Of a stretch of DNA of 64,000 nucleotides, positions 1 through 10,100 are shown one piece after another. Origin of the DNA: Streptomyces sp. ISL-87 (GTDB lineage: Bacteria; Actinomycetota; Actinomycetes; Streptomycetales; Streptomycetaceae); assembly GCF_018614095.1 (NCBI RefSeq), contig NZ_JAGGOY010000097.1:43526-107525 (forward strand), written 5' to 3'. The notes beneath the pieces are model-generated. The model worked only from the letters and a program-made list of their open reading frames with translations, was not told the DNA's origin and did no database searches. Both the position numbers and the translations under genes were made by a program. The stretch's first letter is position 1, and each line of letters starts with the position of its first letter.

Positions 1-1
1 C

Positions 2-3000
2 CTGAGCGCGAAGATCGACGCCAGCGTGTGCATGGCGGAGGTCTTCGACGCCGAGGGACTCGACTTCATGCTCTTCTTCTCCTCGATCGCGTCGGTCAAC
101 CCGACCATGGGGTACTGCAGTTACGTGGCCGGCAACGCCTTCGAGGACGCCCTGGCCCGCCGGCTCTCCGGAGCACGCCCGTACGCCGTGAAGGTGGTCA
201 ACTGGGGCTACTGGGGCGCCGTCGGCAGCGGACTCGACGTTCCGGAGCACGTCCGTGAGCGCATCTACCGGCGCGAGGGCCTCGGCGACATCGACCCCGC
301 GCTGGCGATGGACGCGGTCGAACGGCTGCTGGCCGCTCCGCTCGGGCAGGTGGCCTACCTCAACACCAGCGAGCCCGAGCGGTTCGAGGGCTACACCGAC
401 CGCGAGGCGATCCGCGTGCTGGACCCGGCGGAGCGCCGGAGCGAGCCGCTCGCCCCGCTGCTGCCCTCGCGCGGGGAGCAGTTGCGGACCGTTGAGGCAC
501 GGGCCAAGTCCAAGCTGCGGACGCTGGACGGACTGCTCCTGCGGCTGCTGTGGTGCGCGCTGCACGGGCGTGGCTGGATGGGGCCGGGTACCGTCGACGC
601 GGACTCCTTCCGGCAGGCCGGCGGGATCCTCGGGAAGTACGACCGCTGGGCGTCGGAGTCCCTGAAGCTGTTCGCTCGGCAGGGCTGGCTCGCGGCGACC
701 GGAAACGAGGGCTCCTACCGTGCCGGCGCCGGCGCCGTCGATCCGGACGCCACCGCCGCCGAGTGGGAACGCAGCCGGCGCGAGTGGCTCGCGGACCCCG
801 AACTGCGCGCGTCCGTCGACCTGGTCGACACGACGCTGCGCGCGCTGCCGGACGTCCTCACCGGCGCCGTCCCCGCCGTCGACGTCATCTTCCCCGGCTC
901 CTCGCTGGATCTGGTCGAGGGCATCTACAAGCGGAATATGATCGCCGACTACTTCAACGACGTCGTCGGTGACTGTGTCGTCGCACTCGTCGAGAGCAGG
1001 CTCGCGCAGGATCCCGAAGCCCGGATACGCATCCTGGAGATCGGTGCGGGAACGGGCGGCACGACCGCCACGGTCATGCGGCGGCTCCAGCCGTACCGGC
1101 GGCACGTCGGCGAGTACTGCTACACCGATCTCTCCAAGGCGTTCCTCATCCACGGCCGGCGGGAGTTCGGCGCGCAGCATCCGTTCCTGCGCTGCGAGAT
1201 CTTCGACGCCGGTCGGTCCGTCGCCGAGCAGGGGTTCGACGAGGGCGGGTACGACCTGGTCATCGCGACCAACGTGCTGCACGCCACCGAGGAGATCCGC
1301 GCGTCCCTGCGCAATACCAAGGCGCTGCTGAGGTCCGGCGGCGGCCTGGTCGTCAACGAGATCGACGGCTACACCGTCTTCGGCATGCTGACGTTCGCGC
1401 TGTTGGACGGCTGGTGGCCGCACGACACCGATCTGCGCGAACCCGGGGGGCCCGGCCTGCGGCCCGAGACGTGGCAGTCGGAGCTGGAACGGGAGGGCTT
1501 CGAGGGCGTGGAGTTCCCCGCGCGGGACGCGCACCCGCTGGGCCAGCAAGTGGTGGTTGGCTTCAGCGACGGGGTGATCCGTCAGACCGGCGGCGGACCG
1601 CGGCGTCCCGCGGCCGAGCCCCTCTCCGAGCCGATGGCCGAGCCGGTGTCCGGAGCCTCGCCGGCCGGAGCGTCCCGGGTGGACGGGGCGGTGCTCGGCG
1701 AGGTCGTGCGCACCTATCTCAAGGAGCTGGTCGCGCGGACCCTCCTGATCCCGGCCGAATCCATCGACGCCCGTGAGCAGCTGTCCGCCTATGGCATCGA
1801 CTCCATCCTCATCCTCCAGCTGCTGACCGGACTCAAGAAGGACCTGGGGGAGACCAGCAGCACCCTGTTCTTCGAGTACCGCACCATCGAGGCGCTGACG
1901 GAGTACCTCGTCACGGAGCGGGGCGAGGCCGTGGCCCGCGCCCTCGGAGTGACCCCCGATCCGGCCGCCGGACAGGGAGCGGCGGCGTCCGTCCCGCGAT
2001 CCGTCGTCCCGGACGTGCAGGCCCCGGCCGGGGCCGCCCCGCCGCCCGGCCACGGCCGGACGCAGGCTCGTCCGGCACCGCGGTCCGGGCACACCGGTGG
2101 CGTTGCGATCGTCGGCATGAGCGCGCGCTTCCCCCAGGCCGAGACGCTCGACGCCTTCTGGTCGGTGCTGCGCGAGGGCCGGAACACCGTCACGGAGATC
2201 CCCGCCGACCGGTGGGCGCTCGACGGCTTCTACGAGCCCGACAAGGAGGAAGCCGTCGCGAAGGGCAGGAGCTACAGCAAGTGGGGCGCCTTCCTCGACG
2301 GATTCGCCGACTTCGACCCGCTGTTCTTCGAGATGACGCCGAACGACGCCCTGGAGATCGACCCGCAGGAGCGGCTGTTCCTCCAGGAGGCGTGGCGGGC
2401 GTTCGAGAACGCCGGCTACACGCGGAGCCGCCTTGAGCGGGAACACCGTTCCAGCGTCGGCGTCTTCGTGGGGATCACCCGCGCCGGACACAACCTCTAC
2501 GGCCCCGAGCGCTGGCGCCGCGGCGACACCGTCCAGCCCTACACCTCGTTCGGGTCGGCAGCCAACCGCGTCTCGTTCAAGCTGAACCTCAACGGTCCGA
2601 GCATGCCCATCGACACGATGTGCTCCTCCTCGATGACAGCGCTCCACGAGGCGTGCGAGCACCTGCTCCACGGCGACTGCGAACTGGCGGTGGCAGGCGG
2701 TGTGAACCTGTACCTGCATCCGTCGAGCTACGTCAACCTGTGCGGTCTGCAGATGCTCGCAGACGGGGACGAGTGCCGCAGCTTCGGTGCCGGCGGCAAC
2801 GGCTTCGTCCCCGGTGAGGGCGTCGGCGCGCTCGTCCTCAAGCGGCTGGAGGACGCCGAGCGGGACGGCGACCACATCCACGCCGTCATCCGCGGCACCA
2901 GCATCAACCACGGCGGGACGACGAACGGATACACCGTGCCGAACCCGGTCGCACAGGGCCGGGTCGTGCGGGACGCGCTCGACCGGGCGGGCATCGACGC

Positions 3001-4126
3001 GCGCACGATCAGCTACGTCGAGGCGCACGGCACCGGGACCGCGCTGGGCGACCCGATCGAGATCAACGGCCTGACCCGGGCGTTCTCCCAGGACACCCGG
3101 GACGAGCGGTACTGTGCGATCGGCTCCGTCAAGAGCAACATCGGGCACGCCGAGGCCGCCGCCGGTATCGCGGGCGTGTTCAAGGCCGTGCTGCAGATGC
3201 AGCACGGTGAGCTCGTCCCCAGCCTGCACGCCGACGAGGTCAACCCGCACATCGACTTCGACGAGACTCCGTTCGTCGTCCAGCGCGAGAACGCGGAGTG
3301 GAAGCGGCCGGTCGTCACCGTCGACGGCGTCAGCACCGAGGTGCCGCGCCGGGCCGGCGTCTCGTCCTTCGGTGCGGGCGGCTCCAACGCCCATGTGGTG
3401 ATCGAGGAGTACGTCCGCGACCAGCCGGCCCCCGGGGCCGACGGGGTCGGCGGGCCGGCCGTGGTCGTCCTGTCCGCCAAGGACGAGGAGCGGCTGCGGG
3501 AGCAGGTGAGCGCGCTGCTGCGCGCGCTCCCGGAGGCTGAGCGGGCCGGGGCGACGCCGGCCGATGTCGCGCACACCCTGCAGGTCGGACGCGAGGCCAT
3601 GAGCGAGCGACTGGGGACGGTCGTACACTCGTTCGCCGAGCTGCGGGACCGGCTGCGGGCCTTCCTGGACCGCCCCGACGGCGGCGGCGCCGGGCTGCAC
3701 CGCGGTCGCGCGGCACGCTCCGACCGCGCGCTGAACGCGCTGACCGCCGACGCGGACATGACCGCGGTGGTCGGGACGTGGCTGGCCAAGGGCGCGTACG
3801 GCAAGGTGCTCGACCTGTGGGTGAACGGCTTCGAGCTGGACTGGGGCAGCCTCCACCCGGCGGGGGCAGCGCGCATCGTTCCGCTGCCCACGTATCCCTT
3901 CGCCCGGGAGCGGTACTGGATCGCGGAGCGGCCGGTCGACGGCCGGCTCCCCGACAGCCACCCCGTCGCGGACGGGGAGCCGGAGGACGGCCTGCCGGAT
4001 CCACTGATCGACGACCTCCTCGACGAGGTGCTGAACGGCTCCATCGGCGTCGAAGCAGCTGCCGAGCACATCCGACGGTCCGTCCTCGACGGCACCGGCG
4101 CGAACACCGACAACGAGGGGCGCTGA
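2..4126 (+). CDS. Trans-AT PKS protein A, 5'-partial: KR(end)-cMT-ACP-KS
   Basis: The frame is already open at the first base, so this is the C-terminal 1374 residues of a larger megasynthase. Domains in window residue numbers: end of a ketoreductase with catalytic Tyr and Asn (YVAGNAF, near 40); C-methyltransferase about 160-530 with the SAM motif EIGAGTGG near 345; ACP with Ser 601 (GIDSI); ketosynthase about 700-1133 with Cys 874 (TMCSSS), His 1009 (EAHGTGT) and His 1049 (SNIGH); KS flanking region ending in LPTYPFARERYW near 1300. There is no AT domain, as in trans-AT systems. The module ends after its KS and continues with KR-ACP in protein B. A C-terminal helical stretch (DLLDEVLNGSIG) is probably a docking segment. 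The KR-cMT-ACP unit should give an alpha-methyl beta-hydroxy intermediate (inference). The stop lies 2 bases before the next start. Confidence 0.95.
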   Translation: MSAKIDASVCMAEVFDAEGLDFMLFFSSIASVNPTMGYCSYVAGNAFEDALARRLSGARPYAVKVVNWGYWGAVGSGLDVPEHVRERIYRREGLGDIDPALAMDAVERLLAAPLGQVAYLNTSEPERFEGYTDREAIRVLDPAERRSEPLAPLLPSRGEQLRTVEARAKSKLRTLDGLLLRLLWCALHGRGWMGPGTVDADSFRQAGGILGKYDRWASESLKLFARQGWLAATGNEGSYRAGAGAVDPDATAAEWERSRREWLADPELRASVDLVDTTLRALPDVLTGAVPAVDVIFPGSSLDLVEGIYKRNMIADYFNDVVGDCVVALVESRLAQDPEARIRILEIGAGTGGTTATVMRRLQPYRRHVGEYCYTDLSKAFLIHGRREFGAQHPFLRCEIFDAGRSVAEQGFDEGGYDLVIATNVLHATEEIRASLRNTKALLRSGGGLVVNEIDGYTVFGMLTFALLDGWWPHDTDLREPGGPGLRPETWQSELEREGFEGVEFPARDAHPLGQQVVVGFSDGVIRQTGGGPRRPAAEPLSEPMAEPVSGASPAGASRVDGAVLGEVVRTYLKELVARTLLIPAESIDAREQLSAYGIDSILILQLLTGLKKDLGETSSTLFFEYRTIEALTEYLVTERGEAVARALGVTPDPAAGQGAAASVPRSVVPDVQAPAGAAPPPGHGRTQARPAPRSGHTGGVAIVGMSARFPQAETLDAFWSVLREGRNTVTEIPADRWALDGFYEPDKEEAVAKGRSYSKWGAFLDGFADFDPLFFEMTPNDALEIDPQERLFLQEAWRAFENAGYTRSRLEREHRSSVGVFVGITRAGHNLYGPERWRRGDTVQPYTSFGSAANRVSFKLNLNGPSMPIDTMCSSSMTALHEACEHLLHGDCELAVAGGVNLYLHPSSYVNLCGLQMLADGDECRSFGAGGNGFVPGEGVGALVLKRLEDAERDGDHIHAVIRGTSINHGGTTNGYTVPNPVAQGRVVRDALDRAGIDARTISYVEAHGTGTALGDPIEINGLTRAFSQDTRDERYCAIGSVKSNIGHAEAAAGIAGVFKAVLQMQHGELVPSLHADEVNPHIDFDETPFVVQRENAEWKRPVVTVDGVSTEVPRRAGVSSFGAGGSNAHVVIEEYVRDQPAPGADGVGGPAVVVLSAKDEERLREQVSALLRALPEAERAGATPADVAHTLQVGREAMSERLGTVVHSFAELRDRLRAFLDRPDGGGAGLHRGRAARSDRALNALTADADMTAVVGTWLAKGAYGKVLDLWVNGFELDWGSLHPAGAARIVPLPTYPFARERYWIAERPVDGRLPDSHPVADGEPEDGLPDPLIDDLLDEVLNGSIGVEAAAEHIRRSVLDGTGANTDNEGR

Positions 4127-4128
4127 TC

Positions 4129-7100
4129 ATGGACAACCGGCTGGAACGGCTTCTGCTGGATCTCAAGGCCGATCGCGTCTCCAGGGAGTACGTCAAGCAG
4201 TACCTGAGGAACCGTCAGGAACCAGCGGATGCGACTGCGGACGCCCCGGACGCGGTGCCGCCGGCCGAGCTGCTGCGGTGCCACTCGGTCTGGCGGGCCG
4301 CCGACGGCCCCGCGACCGGGCGGAAGCCGGGACACGTGGTGCTCCTCGCCGGACCGTCGGAACTGGAACACGCGCTGCGTCAGCAGGACGCGACGATCGA
4401 CGTGCGCCTCCTGCGTTCCGGGGCCACCGGCCTCGCAGACCGCTACGCCGACCTCGCGGGCCAGGTGCTCACCTCGCTCCGCTCGCTGGCCGGAGACCCG
4501 GAACTGCCCTCCACGCTGGTTCAGCTCGTCTGCTCCCTGCGGGGAGAGGACACCCTCCTGTCCGGCCTGATCGGCATGATCAGGAGTGCAGGCCTGGAGA
4601 ACCCCGGGATCGTGCCCCAACTGGTCCTCGTCGACCTGGCCGCCGCTCCGGAGCCCACCGCACTCCAGATCCTGGCGAGTCGCGAGCGCAGCGACGACCG
4701 CGTCGTGCGCTTCCGCGACGGCGTCCGTGAGGTACTCACCTGGCACGAGCTGCCGAGTCCCGAGCACACGGCCCTGCCCTGGCGCGAAGGCGGCACGTAC
4801 GTCGTCACCGGCGGGCTCGGCGGGCTCGGACTGATCTTCGCCCGAGACCTGCTGCGATCCGTACGGAACACGTCCCTCCTGCTGAGCGGCCGCTCCGCAC
4901 CCGGCGCCGACCGGCGCCACCTGCTGGAGAGCCTGTACCGTCCGCATGCGCGCGTCGAGTACACCCGGCTCGACGTGGCCGATCCGGACGGTGTCGAGGC
5001 GTACCTGGCCGGCGTGCGGCGCGAGCACGGCGCCATCCACGGCATCATCCACGGCGCCGGGGTGCTCCGGGACGGTTTCGTGTCGCACAAGAGCGTCGAG
5101 GAGCTGCGTGAGGTCCTCGCCCCGAAAACGGCCGGCACCCTCAACCTGGACGCCGCCAGCAAGGACGACGCACTGGACTTCTTCGCCCTGTTCTCCTCCA
5201 CGGCGGCGGTCACGGGCAACGTCGGCCAGGCCGACTACGCGGCCGCCAACGCGTTCCTGGACGCGTTCGCCCACCACCGGGGCGGTCTGGTCGCGCAGGG
5301 TCTGCGTTCGGGACGCAGCCTCTCGCTCAACTGGCCGCTGTGGGCCGAGGGCGGGATGCGGGTCGACGCGGAGACGGAGCGGGAACTGCGGGAACAGACG
5401 GGCATGCACGCCTTGCGCACCGAGTCGGGCATCAGGGTCTTCCACGAGTCCCTCGGATCGGACCACTTCCAGGTGATGGCGGTCGAGGGCGACGGCCCGC
5501 GCATCCGCCGGACGCTGCTCCGGCAGCAGGCGGCCACCGCCGGATCCGCCCCGGTCCCCGCTCCCGCCGTCGCCGAGGACGTCGACATCGACGACGAGGT
5601 GCTGCGCGACAGGATCGTCCGCAGGCTCGGGCAGATGCTCAGCGCCGTCATCGGCCTCCCGGTCGCGAAGATCGACGCCCGGGTGCCGCTGACGACCTAC
5701 GGCATCGACTCCATCGTCGTCACCCGGCTCAACCGGAAACTCGCCGACGTCTTCCCGGATCTGCCCAAGACGTTGTTGTACGAGTTCAACTCCCTGGACG
5801 CCCTCGCACGCCATCTCCTCCGGGCGCGCAGGCAGGGATGTCTGGACTGGACTGGGACGGAGAAGCCCCGGCAGGCCGCCGCGGCAGCACGGCCGGCGGC
5901 CGCATCCGCGGGCGGGCGGCAGGTCCCCGCGGCAGCCTCGCCCACCTCAGCGCCCACCGAGGACGCGGTCGCCGTCATCGGCATGAGCGGACGGTTCCCG
6001 ATGGCCCGGAACCTGCGGGAGTTCTGGGAGAACCTGGCCACCGGACGGGACTGCGTCACAGAGATTCCCGAGGGCCGCTGGCCGCTGGAGGGCTTCTATC
6101 ACCCGGACCGCGACGAGGCGGTGGCGGCGGGCCTGAGCTACGGCAAATGGGGCGGGTTCCTGGACGGGTTCGACGAGTTCGACCCCCTCTTCTTCGCCAT
6201 CTCGCCGCAAGAGGCGATGAGCATGGACCCGCAGGAGCGCCTGTTCCTGCAAGAGTCCTGGAACGCGCTGGAGGACGGCGGCTACACCCGGCAGCGCCTG
6301 GCCGACGCGCATCGCCGGAAGGTGGGCGTCTTCGCCGGCGTCTCGAAGACCGGGTTCGACCTGTACGGGCCCGAGCTGCGGAAGCGGAACGAGAAGCTGC
6401 ACCCCCTGACCTCGTTCGCGTCGGTGGCGAACCGGGTGTCGTACCTTCTCGACCTCACGGGGCCGAGTCTGCCGGTCGACACGCTCTGCTCGTCGTCCCT
6501 GAGCGCCGTCCACGAGGCGATCCAGCACCTGCTCCGCGGCGAGTGCGACCTGGCCGTCGCGGGCGGGGTCAACCTCTACCTGCACCCGTCGAACTACACC
6601 CTCATGTCCGGCAAGCGGATGCTGTCGGACGACGGCAGGTGTCGCAGCTTCGGAGCTGGTGGCAACGGATTCGTGCCGGGGGAGGGCGTGGCCGTCGTCC
6701 TGCTCAAGCGACTGTCCGACGCCGAGCGGGACAACGACAACATCCGGGCCGTCCTGCGGGGCAGCAGCGTCAACCACGGCGGCCGGACCAACGGCTACAC
6801 CGTCCCCAGCCCGGTCGCGCAGGCCGAGGTCGTGCGCGAGGCGCTCGCCCGCGCAGGGGTCTCCGCCGGCGAGGTGAGCTTCGTGGAAGCACACGGCACC
6901 GGCACCGAGCTGGGCGATCCGATCGAGATCGACGGGCTGACCCAGGCGTTCGCGTCGGACACCGGCTCCCGGCAGCACTGCGCCATCGGCTCGCTGAAGA
7001 GCAACATCGGTCACCTCGAAGCCGCCGCCGGCATCGCCGGGCTGCTCAAGGTCGTCCTCCAGATGGAGCACGGGTCCATCGCGGCCGGCCTGCACGCGCG

Positions 7101-10100
7101 GGAGTCCAACCCCAACATCGACTTCACCCGGACGCCGTTCCGTCTCCAGCGGGAGAAGACCGAGTGGCCGCGGCCCGCGGTCGTGGGCGGCGACGGGGAG
7201 ACGACGGAGGGCGACCGGATCGCCGGAGTCTCCTCGTTCGGCGCCGGCGGTTCCAACGCCCATGTCGTCGTGGCGGAGTACCGCCGAACCGACCCCGCGC
7301 CCGTCCCCGCTCCCGAGGGCGCCCCGCGGTTGATCGTCCTCTCGGCGAAGGACACCGAGCGTCTGCGGGAGCGGGCCCGGGACCTGCTCGACTGGTTCCA
7401 CTCCCAGGACCCGGCCGCGCTCGACCTGGGCGCCGTCGCCCACACGCTTCAGCTCGGCCGTGAGGCGATGGACGCGCGGCTCGCGCTGTCCGTCGGCTCA
7501 CCCGCCGAACTCATCCGGAAGCTCGCCGCGTTCGCCGCGGGCGAGGAGGACGTCGAGGACCTGCACCTCGGCAACGTCAAGGAGCACCGGGAGGCGCTCA
7601 CCGCCCTCGGCGACGACGGCGACATGGCCACGACCGTCGACCTCTGGATCGAGAAGGGCAAGTTCGACCGGCTGCTCGGTCTCTGGGTCAAGGGCCTGAG
7701 CGTCGACTGGGGCAAGCTGTACGGCTCTCAACGCCCCCGGATGCTGCCCCTGCCCGGCTACCCCTTCGCTCGCGAGCGCTACTGGGTGGGCGACCTGACC
7801 GCGGAACCCGCCCCCGTCGACTCCGGTGCCGGCCGGCTCCACCCCCTCGTCCACACCAACACCTCCACCCTCGACGCCCAGCGTTTCGACTCGGTCTTCT
7901 CGGGCAGGGAGCCCTTCCTCACCGATCACGTCGTCAACGGCCGCAAGGTGTTGCCGGCCGCCGCGTACCTGGAGATGGCCCGGGCCGCCCTGGACGCGTC
8001 GCTCGACGGACGTACCCGTCGGACCGTGCTCCGCAACGTGGTGTGGGCCCAGCCCCTGACGGTCGCCGAGAACGCCGCGCGCCTGGTCACGACGCTGTAC
8101 ACCGCGGAGGCCGAGTCCGCCGGGGAGGTGACCTTCGAGATCTCCGGTGTTCCGGAAGGTGATCTCGGCGCGGACGCCGTCGTTCACAGCCAGGGGACGG
8201 TGCGGGCCCTCGCCGGTGCCGGCGAGCCGGCGGCAGTGGACGTGGCCGCGCTGCGCGCGGCGTGCGGTGCCGCGCGGCTGGACGCGGAGGAGTGCTACCA
8301 CGTCTACCGGTCCATGGGTCTCGACTACGGTCCCGCGCACCGCGGCATCGAGAGCGTGGCGATCGGCGACGGGCAGGCTCTGGCACGGCTGCGGCTGCCG
8401 TCCGGGACGACGGCCGACGCCGACGGGTACGTACTGCATCCGAGTCTGCTGGACGCCGCCCTGCAGTCCACCGTCGGACTGTTCGGCCGGGACGGCGCCC
8501 CCGCGGGCTCCGCCCCCGCCACGCTCCACCTCCCCTTCGCGCTCGACGAGCTGGACGTCCTGGGGCCGTGCACCCCGCAGATGTGGGCGTGGGTCCGGTA
8601 CGGCGACGGCGACCGGCCCGACCTCGGCATCCGCAAGCTGGACATCGACCTCCTCGACGACGCCGGCGTGCCGCGCTGCCGTCTCCGGGGGCTCACCTCC
8701 AGGGCGTACGCCGCGAACGGGTCCGCCGAGCGGGCCGGCGGCACGCTCCCGCACCGTGAAGCGGCGTCCCCGGCCGTCGCCGTCGCGGAGGACCGAGGCC
8801 CCCTCCCGGCGGGCACGCTGGAGGAGCGGGTCGGCCGGTACCTGGTCGACTTCCTCGCCTCCGAGCTGCGCGTACCCGCCGAGCGGATCGACCCCGACGA
8901 CGCCCTTGAGCAGTACGGCATCGACTCGATCATGGCGATGAACCTGACCAACCGGTTGGAGGGGGTCTTCGGATCGCTGTCCAAGACCCTGTTCTACGAG
9001 TACCAGAGCATCACCGCCCTGTCCGGGTACTTCCTCGGTGCTCATCGGCCGCGCCTGGCCGAGCTGCTCGCAGCGGAGGCCCAGGAGCCGTCCGGTGCCC
9101 CGGTGGACGCCGTCACCTCACGTGGCGGGGCCGGGTCCGGGCACGTCCGCCGGACGGCCGCGCGGCGAGGCCGCAGGGAGCCGGCGGGCCGGGACACGGA
9201 GATCGCGGTGATCGGGCTGGCCGGACGCTACCCCCAGGCGCGGAACATCCGGGAGTTCTGGCGGAACCTGGCCGACGGCCGCGACAGCGTCACCGAGATT
9301 CCCGCCGACCGCTGGGACCACGGCCCCTACTTCGACCCGGACAAGGACGCGCCCGGCAAGACGTACACCAAGTGGGGCGGGTTCCTGGACGGCGTCGACC
9401 GCTTCGATTCGCTCTTCTTCAACATCTCCCCGCGCGAGGCGGCGTTCATGGACCCGCAGGAGCGGCTGTTCCTGGAATGCGTGCACGAGACGATGGAGGA
9501 CGCGGGGTACACACGCGAGACGCTGAGCCACTGCGACGACCGCGGCCTGCCCGGCAACGTCGGCGTCTTCGTGGGGGTGATGTACGAGGAGTACCAGCTC
9601 TACGGCGCCCAGGAGCAGGCGCGCGGCCGCAACGTCACGCTGTCCGGCAGCGCGTCGACCATCGCCAACCGGGTCTCGTACGTCTTCGACCTGCACGGCC
9701 CGAGCCTGGCCGTCGACACCATGTGCTCGTCGTCGCTCACCGCGCTGCACCTGGCCTGCCAGAGCCTGCGGACCGGAGGCTGCGAACTGGCCGTCGCGGG
9801 CGGCGTGAACCTGTCGTTGCACCCCAACAAGTTCCTGATGCTCGGCAGCGGCAAATACGCGTCGAGCAAGGGCCGGTGCGAGAGTTTCGGACAGGGCGGC
9901 GACGGCTACGTTCCCGGCGAGGGGGTCGGCGCGGTCCTGCTCAAGCCGCTCGCCCGCGCCCGCGAGGACAACGACACCATCTACGGCGTCATCCGGGCCA
10001 CCTCGGTCAACCACGGCGGCAAGACCAACGGGTACGCCGTCCCCAACCCCCGAGCGCAGCACAACGTCATCGGCCACGCGCTCCGCGAGGCCGGGGTCGA

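Noticed and set aside
3778..4128. Upstream extension of the protein B frame
   Set aside because: This stretch codes for the end of protein A in another frame; the docking segment begins at ATG 4129.
3013..5814. A 933-codon open frame on the minus strand inside proteins A and B
   Set aside because: It lies opposite clearly coding PKS sequence with full domain motifs. High-GC DNA commonly leaves long antisense frames open, and the translation has no known domain.
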